A DNA stretch of 64,000 nucleotides from Chryseobacterium oranimense (GTDB taxonomy: Bacteria; Bacteroidota; Bacteroidia; Flavobacteriales; Weeksellaceae), in the NCBI RefSeq assembly GCF_025244725.1, contig NZ_CP104203.1, positions 2,790,001 through 2,854,000 of the forward strand. Direction: 5' to 3'. Below are positions 36,200 to 44,523 of this stretch, piece after piece. A program made the position numbers and the translations under genes. Numbering within the stretch: position 1 is the first letter of the stretch; every line of letters starts with the position of its first letter. The notes beneath the pieces were generated by a model. It did not search any database, was not told the origin of the DNA, and saw only the letters and a list, made by a program, of their open reading frames with translations.

Positions 36200-37210
36200 T
36201 CATGCAAATTTTTCTAATTTTCTTGGAGAATATTCCGCTACAAGATCTGCTATGGCTTTGATGTGATCCGGAGTGGTTCCGCAGCATCCGCCTATGATAT
36301 TGATCAAGCCTTTTTCTACATATTCTTTGATCTGTCTGGCCATATCTTCCGGTGTTTCATCATATTTCCCGAAAGCATTGGGAAGACCTGCATTGGGATA
36401 AGCAGATACATAAAATTCTGAATTATGGGCTAAAGTTTCCAGATATGGCGTCAGCTGATCGGCACCGAGGGCACAGTTGAACCCTACACTCAATAAATTC
36501 AGATGTGAAACTGAAATCAGGAATGCCTCCGCAGTCTGCCCGCTTAAAGTTCTTCCTGAAGCATCCGTAATCGTCCCTGAAACCATAATCGGGATCTTTA
36601 TGTTTCTCTCTTCCTGAAGTTCATCAATGGCAAACAAAGCTGCTTTTGCATTCAATGTATCGAAGATCGTTTCTACCAGAAGGATATCTGAACCGCCATC
36701 CAGCAAAGCTTCACACTGCTGTTTGTAAGCAACTCTCAGTTCTTCAAAGGTGATGGCTCTGTATCCAGGATCATTTACGTCCGGACTTAAGCTTGCCGTT
36801 CTGTTTGTAGGTCCTATTGAGCCTGCAACAAATCTTGGCTTATCCTGGTTTTGAGCGGTATATTCATCACATGCTTTTCTGGCAATCTTCGCAGACTCGA
36901 AGTTCAGCTCATACACCAGATCTTCCATATGGTAATCTGCCATTGCAATAGTAGTTCCGGAGAAGGTATTGGTTTCTATAATGTCTGCTCCGGCTTCCAG
37001 GTATTTCTTATGAACTTCCTCAATGGCCTGAGGCTGCGTAAGAGAAAGGAGGTCATTATTGCCTTTTACCGGATGCTCCCAGTCTTTGAAACGTTCCCCA
37101 CGGTAATCTTCTTCTTCAAACTTGTAACGCTGAAGCATGGTTCCCATGGCTCCGTCAAGAATTAAAATTCTCTCGGATATTGCCTTGTATAATTGTTCTG
37201 AATTTTTCAT
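36200..37210 (-). CDS. Homocysteine S-methyltransferase module of split MetH
   Basis: This 336-residue zinc enzyme module binds homocysteine. The start [20 protein letters not shown] (about residues 15-34) and the end [16 protein letters not shown] (about 308-323) carry the family signature with the two adjacent zinc Cys residues. [10 protein letters not shown] supplies the third zinc Cys. This matches the N-terminal MetH domain as a stand-alone chain, working with the cobalamin part encoded at 32348. A pair of REP-like palindromes lies between it and the upstream PLP-enzyme gene. Confidence 0.92.
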   Translation of the reverse strand: MKNSEQLYKAISERILILDGAMGTMLQRYKFEEEDYRGERFKDWEHPVKGNNDLLSLTQPQAIEEVHKKYLEAGADIIETNTFSGTTIAMADYHMEDLVYELNFESAKIARKACDEYTAQNQDKPRFVAGSIGPTNRTASLSPDVNDPGYRAITFEELRVAYKQQCEALLDGGSDILLVETIFDTLNAKAALFAIDELQEERNIKIPIMVSGTITDASGRTLSGQTAEAFLISVSHLNLLSVGFNCALGADQLTPYLETLAHNSEFYVSAYPNAGLPNAFGKYDETPEDMARQIKEYVEKGLINIIGGCCGTTPDHIKAIADLVAEYSPRKLEKFA

Positions 37211-37222
37211 TGTATAAATTTT

Positions 37223-37271
37223 GGCTAAAGCCGTATGTATTTTATTTCATTGAACGGGCTAAGGCCCGTTC
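37223..37271. repeat. Paired REP-like palindromes
   Basis: GGCTAAAGCC (37223-37232) and GAACGGGC-taag-GCCCGTTC (37252-37271) share the core GGCTAAxGCC and stand 19 bases apart in a 69-base gap within the methionine locus. I recall similar pairs scattered between Chryseobacterium genes. A genome search would settle whether it is a repeat family. Confidence 0.5.
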
Positions 37272-37279
37272 CTATTGAA

Positions 37280-38440
37280 TTAATCCAATGCCTGTTTCAA
37301 ATCTGCAATAATATCGTCAACATGTTCAAGACCTACAGAACAACGTACCAGTCCTGCGGTAATGCCTACTTCATTTCTTTCCTCATCGGTCAGTTTAGAA
37401 TGGGTAGTAGATGCAGGATGGGTTACAATAGTTCTGGTATCTCCCAGGTTGGCAGAAAGCGAGCACAGTTTTATTTTATCCAGAAAGTTTCTTCCGCCTT
37501 CTATTCCACCTTTAATTTCAAAAGCTACAATATTTCCGCCCAGCTTCATCTGCTTTTTAGCTATTTCATAACTTGGGTGAGATGCCAGGAACGGATATTT
37601 CACAAGCTCTACATTGGGATGATTTTCTAAAAACCCTGCTACTTTCAAGGCGTTTTCACAATGCTTTTCAACACGGATAGCAAGCGTTTCAAGACTTTTT
37701 GATAGTACCCATGCATTGAAAGGTGACATTGCAGGCCCTGTATTTCTTGCGAAAAGGTAAATTTCTCTGATTAAATCTGCTTTACCAACTGCTACTCCGC
37801 CCAGTACTCTTCCCTGACCGTCAATAAGTTTCGTTGCGGAATGCACAACAATATCTGCTCCATATTTAATAGGCTGCTGAAGATAAGGCGTTGCAAAACA
37901 GTTATCTACAATAAAGATCAGGTTGTGCTTTTTCGCAATCTGCCCGAAAAACTCAAGATCCAGAATTTCAATGGCCGGATTGGTAGGAGTTTCCAGGTAT
38001 AGAATTTTTGTATTGGACTTAATATATTGCTCAACATTTTCAGCATCCCCAGCCTTAAAATAGGTGGTTTCTATATTCCATTTCGGAAAATACTTGGTAA
38101 ATAAGGTATGTGTAGATCCAAATACCGACTGGCAGCTTACGATGTGATCACCGGCATCCAATAAAGCCGCAAAGGTAGAATAAATAGCCGCCATTCCTGT
38201 TGCAAATGCATATCCGGCTTCTGCGCCTTCCATTATTGCAATTTTATCCGTGAATTCGGTTACGTTCGGATTTGAAAAACGGCTGTACAGATTCTTAGGT
38301 TTTTCTTCTGCAAAACTTGCCCTCATATCTTCTGCATCCTGAAAAATAAAGCTGGAAGTAAGATACAAAGGGGTTGTATGTTCATCAAACTGGGTTCTTT
38401 CAGTCTGGGTTCTTATCGCTGATGTTTCAAAATTTTCCAT
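37280..38440 (-). CDS. O-acyl-homoserine sulfhydrylase / cystathionine gamma-synthase-type PLP enzyme
   Basis: This 386-residue enzyme belongs to the Cys/Met-metabolism PLP family. The PLP Lys lies in VVHSATKLIDGQGRVLGG (about residues 196-213), and the cofactor-binding ATGMAAIYSTF is near residue 80. The DGQGRVLGG sequence after the Lys resembles MetZ (sulfhydrylase) more than MetB. With a MetX-like gene two positions upstream, direct sulfhydrylation of O-acetylhomoserine to homocysteine is likely, but cystathionine synthesis cannot be excluded. An octamer repeat pair separates it from the homoserine dehydrogenase gene. Confidence 0.88.
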   Translation of the reverse strand: MENFETSAIRTQTERTQFDEHTTPLYLTSSFIFQDAEDMRASFAEEKPKNLYSRFSNPNVTEFTDKIAIMEGAEAGYAFATGMAAIYSTFAALLDAGDHIVSCQSVFGSTHTLFTKYFPKWNIETTYFKAGDAENVEQYIKSNTKILYLETPTNPAIEILDLEFFGQIAKKHNLIFIVDNCFATPYLQQPIKYGADIVVHSATKLIDGQGRVLGGVAVGKADLIREIYLFARNTGPAMSPFNAWVLSKSLETLAIRVEKHCENALKVAGFLENHPNVELVKYPFLASHPSYEIAKKQMKLGGNIVAFEIKGGIEGGRNFLDKIKLCSLSANLGDTRTIVTHPASTTHSKLTDEERNEVGITAGLVRCSVGLEHVDDIIADLKQALD

Positions 38441-38449
38441 ATAGTTTTA

Positions 38450-38525
38450 AATGTAGCAATGTATCAGTTGAACAATGTAACCATGAGATTATTGGTAAGC
38501 CGGTACATTGTTAAATTGTTATATT
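38450..38525. repeat. Period-8 degenerate repeat, two inverted arms
   Basis: The left arm is AATGTAGC, AATGTATC, AGTTGAAC, AATGTAAC (38450-38481). The right arm (38502-38525) reads GGTACATT, GTTAAATT, GTTATATT, the reverse complement of the same unit type. The arms are inverted around a 20-base centre. The element fills the gap between two genes of the methionine locus. Confidence 0.6.
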
Positions 38526-38531
38526 AAATTA

Positions 38532-40070
38532 TTATTTCGTTTCACTTACTCTCAGAATATCTCCGAAAACTCCTCTTGCCGTTACCTGAGCTCCCGCTCC
38601 GGCTCCCATGATTACAATTGGATTTTCGCCATAACTTTCCGTATAAATCTCAAAAATAGAATCTGAACCTTTCAACTGTCCTAAAGCTGAACTTCCCGGC
38701 ACGGAAACCAGTTTTACATCAAGCTGACCTTTGTCTTTCTGAAGATCACCGTGAAGATCACCCACATAACGAAGCACATGCCCCGGCTCCTGATTTTCTT
38801 TAATTGTCTGATATTCTTCATCCAGCTCATGTAATCTTGAAAGAAATTCTGATTTTGAAACAGATAGTAAACTTTCAGGAACCAGATTCTGAATGTTGAT
38901 ATCGTCAAATTCATTGATTAAGTCCAGCTCTCTCGCCAGAATTAATAATTTTCTGGCCACATCATTTCCTGATAAATCTTCTCGTGGGTCTGGTTCTGTG
39001 TAGCCTTTTTCCAAAGCTTCATTGACAATTGTGGAAAACTTATCATCTCTCAAAGAGAAATTATTGAAAACGTAACTCAATGTTCCAGAGAATACCCCTT
39101 TAATTCTTGTGATATTCTCTCCTGAAAGGTGTAAGAGTTTTATGGTATCGATTAGCGGAAGCCCTGCGCCAACGTTGGTTTCATAAAGATAACGTCTGTT
39201 GTTTTTGCTCAACGTATATCTTAGTTTACGGTATTCTTCAATAGGAAGAGTGTTAAAAATTTTATTGGATGAAACCAGATCAAAGCCGTTTTCAGCCAGC
39301 GCATGATAGTTTTTCACAAAATCTTTGCTTGCTGTATTGTCGACTACGATAAGGTTTTCCAACTGGTTTTCTTTTGAGAAGCTAATCAGTTCCTCAACAT
39401 TTGACGGGTGTTCTGCCGTTAAAACCTCATCGCTCCAATTTGCATTGAATCCTTTTTTATTGAAGGCAATTTTCCTTGAATTAGCTACCGCAACTACTTT
39501 AAGATCGATTTTCTTACGTCTTCTGATTTCTTCGGAAGACTGTAAAACCTGTTCTATTAATGTTTTTCCTACATTTCCATGACCTATGATTGCTAAATGA
39601 ACGGTTTTAGGCTTTTTGAAAATTTCAGATTCAATGATATTTTTCGTTTTCTCGTCCTGAGAAGAGGTAACCACAATATTGACTCTCTTTTCTGCTGCCA
39701 CCTGGTTTAAAAGTAGTGGAAACACATTATTTCTTGCCAGCTCTGCAAGGACTTTATTAAAATCTTCCGCTACAAATCCAAGTACGGAAACATTATTAAT
39801 GCTGTAAATCTGTGAAACTTTACCTGACTTTCTTTCGGCTTCAAATTCATCAATCAGGCAGGTAACTGCTTTTTCTGCATCCGCTTCATTTACAAGGATG
39901 GATATCCCATTTTCAATAGCCTGCTGGGAGATCACTCCCACACTTATACGCGCCAAAGTGAGCGCCTTAAAAATTCTTCCATCGATCCCGATTTCACCCA
40001 GGAAATCTTCTCCTTCAAATTTGATAATTGATCTGTTCTTTAAAAACTTTATTTCGTTAGCATTTCTCAT
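38532..40070 (-). CDS. Homoserine dehydrogenase with N-terminal ACT domains, no kinase
   Basis: This 512-residue protein reduces aspartate semialdehyde to homoserine. Residues 1-150 resemble the two ACT-type regulatory modules found between kinase and dehydrogenase in ThrA (start IKFEGEDFLGEIGIDGRIFKAL). The NAD(P) fold begins at VHLAIIGHGNVGKTL (about 162-176). The catalytic part has NVGAGLPLIDTIKLL, GVFSGTLSYVFNNF and ALEKGYTEPDPREDLSGNDVARKL. The aspartokinase domain that would normally precede the ACT part is absent, and the upstream gene ends 1 base before the start. The enzyme could still be allosteric. It feeds the MetX-like step encoded just upstream. Confidence 0.9.
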   Translation of the reverse strand: MRNANEIKFLKNRSIIKFEGEDFLGEIGIDGRIFKALTLARISVGVISQQAIENGISILVNEADAEKAVTCLIDEFEAERKSGKVSQIYSINNVSVLGFVAEDFNKVLAELARNNVFPLLLNQVAAEKRVNIVVTSSQDEKTKNIIESEIFKKPKTVHLAIIGHGNVGKTLIEQVLQSSEEIRRRKKIDLKVVAVANSRKIAFNKKGFNANWSDEVLTAEHPSNVEELISFSKENQLENLIVVDNTASKDFVKNYHALAENGFDLVSSNKIFNTLPIEEYRKLRYTLSKNNRRYLYETNVGAGLPLIDTIKLLHLSGENITRIKGVFSGTLSYVFNNFSLRDDKFSTIVNEALEKGYTEPDPREDLSGNDVARKLLILARELDLINEFDDINIQNLVPESLLSVSKSEFLSRLHELDEEYQTIKENQEPGHVLRYVGDLHGDLQKDKGQLDVKLVSVPGSSALGQLKGSDSIFEIYTESYGENPIVIMGAGAGAQVTARGVFGDILRVSETK

Positions 40071-40071
40071 T

Positions 40072-41010
40072 CTACAAAATATTTTTTATGATTGTATTTA
40101 ATTGTTTATATTCCATCAGGAAGGCATCATGACCATGAATTGACTGTATTTCATGATAGAAAACCTCTTTCTTTTTCTCTTTAAGCTGCTCAAAGCACAT
40201 TCGGATTTCTGATGCCGGGAAAAACAGGTCTGTATCAACAGCGATAAGGTGCATTCGGGCATCTATTTTTTCCAGCTGTTGTTCTTCTGTGTCAATATTC
40301 ATCAGCAAATGATTCATCAGCTTATAGGCTTTTAAACTAAATCTTTCGTTTAATGAATTTCCGTGATAAACGAGCCAGTCTTCAGATTCTAATCTCTGTT
40401 TTTCCGGGTCGTATCTATTTTGAAATCTGTCGTTTAAAGACTGAGGGGTTCTATAGCACAGCATCGCATGAATTCTTGCTTTCTGCAGGGGTTCATCATT
40501 TCCGTCCAGTAGAAATTTCTGAACCAAGCATTGCGCATGAAGCCAGTCGTGGGTTTTGAAATCGCAGGCAATGGGGATAAAGATTTCTGCCAGTTGTGGT
40601 TGCCTGGCAAGCATTTCCCATGCAACTCCTCCTCCGAGAGAGCCTCCGATAATGGCGTATAAATTTTTGATATGTAAAGCTTCAAGACCTTTCAGGAATA
40701 TTTCAGCAATATCTGAAGGAGTGAAATCTTCGTATTCGTCAATTAAAAAGTCATCAAATCCGTTTCCGGGGATATTGAAACACAGAACAGTATATTTTTT
40801 GGTATCAATGACCTGATTTTCTCCGATCAGCTGTTTCCACCATCCTTTTTCTCCGGAAACATTTGAATTTCCGGTCAAGGCATGATTTACCAGTATAATG
40901 GGAGCTGAAAACAAGTCTGGCCCGAAGATCTGATAAGTCAACGGGATATGGTATTCCTTTTGGGAATGGGTTTGATACGAAAGATTAATATAGTTTAGTT
41001 CTGTTTTCAA
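40072..41010 (-). CDS. metX: MetX-like homoserine O-acyltransferase (alpha/beta hydrolase fold)
   Basis: This is a protein of about 312 residues of the MetX/HTA alpha/beta-hydrolase family. The oxyanion/acceptor segment APIILVNHALTGNSNVSG is near residue 34, and the nucleophile elbow is GGSLGGGVAWEM. The catalytic His lies in SIHGHDAFLMEY near the end. It would acylate homoserine, the first committed step to methionine. I start at the TTG at 41008-41010. Longer in-frame readings up to 41121 run through the SAM riboswitch. At about 310 residues it is slightly short for MetX (around 350-380). It is the first gene after the riboswitch and is followed by homoserine dehydrogenase with a 1-base gap. 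Confidence 0.85.
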   Translation of the reverse strand: MKTELNYINLSYQTHSQKEYHIPLTYQIFGPDLFSAPIILVNHALTGNSNVSGEKGWWKQLIGENQVIDTKKYTVLCFNIPGNGFDDFLIDEYEDFTPSDIAEIFLKGLEALHIKNLYAIIGGSLGGGVAWEMLARQPQLAEIFIPIACDFKTHDWLHAQCLVQKFLLDGNDEPLQKARIHAMLCYRTPQSLNDRFQNRYDPEKQRLESEDWLVYHGNSLNERFSLKAYKLMNHLLMNIDTEEQQLEKIDARMHLIAVDTDLFFPASEIRMCFEQLKEKKKEVFYHEIQSIHGHDAFLMEYKQLNTIIKNIL

Positions 41011-41070
41011 TTCTATTATTTTAATACAATTGAAAATGCCACAGGAAATGGCTGAAAAGAACTTCAGTGA

Positions 41071-41173
41071 GTTATCTGTCCAAAATAAATTGGTAGAACG
41101 TAGCACCTTCTCTGCTTGCACAAAGGGTTGCTAAGGTTTCATAGGGTCTAATCCCTCAACCTTTCTTGATAAC
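41071..41173 (-). ncRNA. SAM-I (S-box) riboswitch
   Basis: On the reverse strand the leader shows the S-box landmarks in order. TTATCAAGAAAGGTTGAGGG is followed by ACCCTATGAAACCTTAGCAACC, then AAGGTGCTA. The closing stem P1 pairs GTTATC (41173-41168) with GATAAC (41076-41071). It binds S-adenosylmethionine and should switch off the downstream metX operon. Between the aptamer and metX lie small hairpins (CTGAA...TTCAG and GCCA...TGGC) but no strong terminator with a long T-run, so control may act on translation. Confidence 0.93.
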
Positions 41174-41200
41174 ATTTTCAATATTTGAATGAACGCACTG

Positions 41201-41232
41201 CAAAGATATGTTTTTTCTTTTAATTTTTTCAA
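41201..41232 (-). promoter_or_regulatory. Promoter of the SAM-controlled methionine operon
   Basis: TTG (41232-41230), 21 bases, then TATCTTTG (41208-41201) on the reverse strand match the local consensus. Transcription would begin near 41195, just before the riboswitch aptamer, giving a leader of about 185 bases. Confidence 0.75.
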
Positions 41233-41310
41233 AAAAAATATTTAATCTCAAAAAATCCAGTAATAGCAAGTGTTTCAAGGCTATATTAATAATTATTCAG
41301 ATGAAAGGAA

Positions 41311-41341
41311 TTGGAATTATTTTTCAAAAAAACTAACTTCG
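41311..41341 (+). promoter_or_regulatory. Promoter of the glucosidase gene
   Basis: TTG (41311-41313), 20 bases, then TAACTTCG (41334-41341), one base from TAnnTTTG. Transcription would start near 41347, 15 bases before the ATG. Confidence 0.5.
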
Positions 41342-41361
41342 TACTTGAAAAGTGATGAAAT

Positions 41362-43977
41362 ATGACTGTTGAAAAAGAAAGATTACAAGATTCTAAATGG
41401 AAAAACTGGGGGCCATACGTCAGTAACCGGCAATGGGGAAATGTACGTGAAGATTACAGCCCGAATGGAAATGCCTGGAATTACGCCAACCACAATAATG
41501 CGGAAAGCTATGCCTACCGCTGGGGCGAAGAAGGGATAGCAGGGATTTCCGATGTGAAACAGATTTTCTGTTTTGCCTTTTCCTTTTGGAACAAAAAAGA
41601 TAAGATTATAAAAGAACGTTTTTTTGGATTAAGCAACCCTCAGGGGAACCACGGGGAAGATATCAAAGAAATCTTTTATTATTTAGATAATACACCTACT
41701 CATAGTTATATGAAAATGGTGTATAAATACCCGATCAATGCGTTTCCTTACGATGATCTTGTTGCCGAGAACGGCAGACGAAGCAAAAAGGAACCTGAAT
41801 ATGAGCTGTTTGATACGGGAATTTTTGACAATGATGAATATTTTGATATTTTCATTGAATACTGTAAGGGCAATCACAATGATATTCTTACAAGGATTAC
41901 TGTTCATAACAGGAGTAAAGAGGATGCTCCCATCGTTATAGCCCCAACTGCCTGGTTCAGAAATAACTGGAAATGGGGATATAATACATATAAAGGGCAG
42001 CTGAATGCTGCGTATGACGGATGCATAGATGTTAACCATGACAGTATTTCGATCAAAAAGCTTTATTCAAGAAACAGAGCTGCCCAAAGTGCTTTCTGCG
42101 AAAATGAAACCAATACCCCTAAATTATATGGAGCCCCTTATCCGGGTAATACCTATTTTAAGGATGGAATCAATGATTATATTATTTACGGGAGCAATAC
42201 GGTAAACCCTGAGAAAAGAGGTACCAAGGCATCTTTTATCATTGATGAAATGATTGGCGCAGGACAATCCAAAACTTTTGATTTCAGGCTGTGTCCTGAT
42301 GAAACGGATGAACCTTTTGAAAGTTTTGACGAAATTCTCAGTACAAGATCCGCCGAAGCTGATGAATTCTACAATGAAGTTCAAAGCGAAACAACGAATG
42401 ATGATGAAAGAAATGTTCAGCGACAGGCTTTTGCAGGCCTTCTATGGAATAAACAGTTTTATCATTACAATGTAGGAAAATGGCTGAAGGGTGATCCGAA
42501 CCATGAAGCTCCGAGAAATTTTAATGAATATGTAAGAAATACGGAGTGGAACCATCTCCACAATAAAGATATTATTTCCATGCCCGATAAATGGGAATAT
42601 CCGTGGTATGCAACGTGGGATCTGGCATTTCACTGTGTCCCTTTTTCTATCATTGACGCAGAATTTGCAAAAGGACAGCTTCTGCTTTTAACCAAGGAAT
42701 GGTATATGCACCCGAACGGACAGCTTCCTGCTTATGAATGGAACCTGAGCGATGTAAATCCACCGGTACACGCATGGTCCTGCTTCCGGGTTTTCAAAAT
42801 TGATGAAAAACAAAATGGTAAGCCTGATCTTTTATTCCTTGAAAAAGTATTTCAGAAGCTTCTCCTGAATTTTACCTGGTGGGTAAACCGGAAGGATAAA
42901 AACGGTAAGAATATTTTTGGCGGCGGCTTCCTTGGCCTGGATAATATCGGGGCTTTCGACCGTAATATGGAACTTAAAGACGGCCAGCACCTTGAGCAGG
43001 CAGACGGAACGAGCTGGATGGCAATGTATGCTCTTAATATGATGCGGATTGCCATGGAACTTGCTCAATACTATCAGGTATATGAAGATATGGCCATTAA
43101 GTTTTTTGAGCATTACCTATATATTGCAGAAGCCATGGAAAACTTAGGAGACGGTAAAGAAGGTTTATGGAATGAGGAGGACGGATTCTTCTACGATGTT
43201 TTGCAGCTCGGCAACGGAGACAGTGTTTCTTTGAAGCTGAGAAGTATTGTCGGATTGATTCCTATGTTTGCCGTAGAAATCGTAGATCATCATCTGTTAG
43301 ATAAAATGCCGAATTTCCAGGCAAGAATGGAATGGGTATTAAAAAACAAGCCTGAACTTACAAAACTGGTTTCTCACTGGGACGAGGAAGGACAAGGGAG
43401 AAAGCATTTGATGAGCATTTTACGAAAGAACAGGCTGACAAAAGTTTTGAGAAGAATGCTTGATGAGAATGAATTCCTAAGCTCTTATGGTATCCGGGCG
43501 ATGTCAAAAGTATACGAGGAAAATCCGTTTGTATTCTCTGTTCACGGTACAGAAAATGTAGTTTATTATACTCCTGCGGAGAGTGACAGCAGGATGTTTG
43601 GAGGTAACAGCAACTGGCGGGGACCGATCTGGTTTCCGATTAATTTCCTGATCGTGGAAAGTTTACAGCGTTTTCACTTTTACTATGGCAACAGTTTAAA
43701 AGTTGAACTTCCGACCGGAAGCGGTGAGAAGAAGAACCTGGATGAAGTAGCACAGAATATCAGCAGAAGGCTATGTTCTCTATTTTTAAAGGATGAGGAC
43801 GGGCAAAGGCCTTTCAATGGAGGCAATGCCAAGTTTAACTATGACGAACATTTTAAGGATTATATTACCTTCTTTGAATATTTTCACGGAGATAATGGAC
43901 GCGGCGTAGGAGCTTCCCATCAGACGGGATGGACAGCAACGGTAGCTAAGCTTATGAAACCGAGATTAACAGTATAA
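41362..43977 (+). CDS. GH63-like glucosidase (mannosyl-oligosaccharide glucosidase type)
   Basis: This 871-residue protein lacks a signal peptide and so probably acts in the cytosol. The N-terminus KWKNWGPYVSNRQWGNVREDYS and the C-terminal two thirds, rich in Trp, fit the (alpha/alpha)6-barrel glucosidases of the GH63/MGH1 group. Landmarks are WEYPWYATWDLAFHCVPF (near residue 415), GGGFLGLDNIGAFDR (near 520) and GNSNWRGPIWFPINFLIVES (near 755). Substrate is not predictable from sequence; alpha-glucosides such as trehalose- or sucrose-like sugars or glucosylglycerate are candidates. It is a monocistronic unit with its own promoter and terminator. Confidence 0.85.
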   Translation: MTVEKERLQDSKWKNWGPYVSNRQWGNVREDYSPNGNAWNYANHNNAESYAYRWGEEGIAGISDVKQIFCFAFSFWNKKDKIIKERFFGLSNPQGNHGEDIKEIFYYLDNTPTHSYMKMVYKYPINAFPYDDLVAENGRRSKKEPEYELFDTGIFDNDEYFDIFIEYCKGNHNDILTRITVHNRSKEDAPIVIAPTAWFRNNWKWGYNTYKGQLNAAYDGCIDVNHDSISIKKLYSRNRAAQSAFCENETNTPKLYGAPYPGNTYFKDGINDYIIYGSNTVNPEKRGTKASFIIDEMIGAGQSKTFDFRLCPDETDEPFESFDEILSTRSAEADEFYNEVQSETTNDDERNVQRQAFAGLLWNKQFYHYNVGKWLKGDPNHEAPRNFNEYVRNTEWNHLHNKDIISMPDKWEYPWYATWDLAFHCVPFSIIDAEFAKGQLLLLTKEWYMHPNGQLPAYEWNLSDVNPPVHAWSCFRVFKIDEKQNGKPDLLFLEKVFQKLLLNFTWWVNRKDKNGKNIFGGGFLGLDNIGAFDRNMELKDGQHLEQADGTSWMAMYALNMMRIAMELAQYYQVYEDMAIKFFEHYLYIAEAMENLGDGKEGLWNEEDGFFYDVLQLGNGDSVSLKLRSIVGLIPMFAVEIVDHHLLDKMPNFQARMEWVLKNKPELTKLVSHWDEEGQGRKHLMSILRKNRLTKVLRRMLDENEFLSSYGIRAMSKVYEENPFVFSVHGTENVVYYTPAESDSRMFGGNSNWRGPIWFPINFLIVESLQRFHFYYGNSLKVELPTGSGEKKNLDEVAQNISRRLCSLFLKDEDGQRPFNGGNAKFNYDEHFKDYITFFEYFHGDNGRGVGASHQTGWTATVAKLMKPRLTV

Positions 43978-43981
43978 ATAC

Positions 43982-44012
43982 AGATTCCGGCCCGAATGGG
44001 CCGGAATCTTTT
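43982..44012. terminator. Terminator between the glucosidase and OsmC genes
   Basis: AGATTCCGGCCC and GGGCCGGAATCT form a 12-bp stem with a 4-base loop (GAAT), followed by a T-run on the forward strand. It lies between convergent genes. Confidence 0.9.
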
Positions 44013-44027
44013 AATTTTTATAGCTTA

Positions 44028-44447
44028 TTAAACTTTCTCTCCGTTAACAAGAACTTCATATCCGATTTCTACGTTCGGTTCTAAGGTTTTTGATACGGAA
44101 CAATATTTTTCAAAAGATAATTCTGCTGCTTTTAGCGCTTTTTTAGGATCTATATTTCCTTCCAGAAGAAATTTCACCTTAATGGATTTAAAAGGTTTTG
44201 CGTCTTCTACCTGGACTCTTTCCCCTTCAACTTCTGCCTGAAAACCTGTAATTTCCTGACGCTGTTTTTTCAGAATAGAGACTACATCTATTCCACTGCA
44301 TCCAGCCACGGCCATCAATACGCTTTCCATAGGAGAAACACCTTTAGCTCCCGGTTGTGAGGTATTGTCTAAAAGGATGGAGTTCCCGTGGGAGTTGGTA
44401 CATTCAAATAAAAAATCGTCGTTTATTCTGTTCAGTGTAATTTTCAT
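44028..44447 (-). CDS. OsmC-family protein
   Basis: This 139-residue protein is of the OsmC/Ohr superfamily of thiol-dependent peroxidases. The central helix MESVLMAVAGCSGIDVVSIL (about residues 40-59) carries one of the two redox Cys residues. The second is in the EKYCSVSKTL segment (about 111-120). It should reduce organic hydroperoxides in the cytosol. The start ATG is built from the last bases of an exact 7-base tandem repeat that fills its whole upstream region, so changes in copy number may alter its expression. Confidence 0.87.
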   Translation of the reverse strand: MKITLNRINDDFLFECTNSHGNSILLDNTSQPGAKGVSPMESVLMAVAGCSGIDVVSILKKQRQEITGFQAEVEGERVQVEDAKPFKSIKVKFLLEGNIDPKKALKAAELSFEKYCSVSKTLEPNVEIGYEVLVNGEKV

Positions 44448-44518
44448 TGCTTATTGCTTATTGCTTATTGCTTATTGCTTATTGCTTATTGCTTATTGCT
44501 TATTGCTTATTGCTTATT
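44446..44518. repeat. Perfect tandem repeat (ATTGCTT)10
   Basis: Ten exact copies of ATTGCTT plus three more bases run from 44446 to 44518. On the reverse strand the unit is AAGCAAT, and the last copy forms the first two bases of the osmC ATG. The repeat fills the gap between the DUF58 and osmC genes. Exact repeats of this length are prone to slippage. Confidence 0.95.
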
Positions 44519-44523
44519 CAAAA

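Noticed and set aside
41011..41121. N-terminal extension of the metX-like protein up to 41121
   Set aside because: The region is the SAM-I aptamer and its expression platform, and the encoded residues do not resemble MetX.
44446..44518. CRISPR array
   Set aside because: The unit is only 7 bases with no spacers, so it is a simple tandem repeat.
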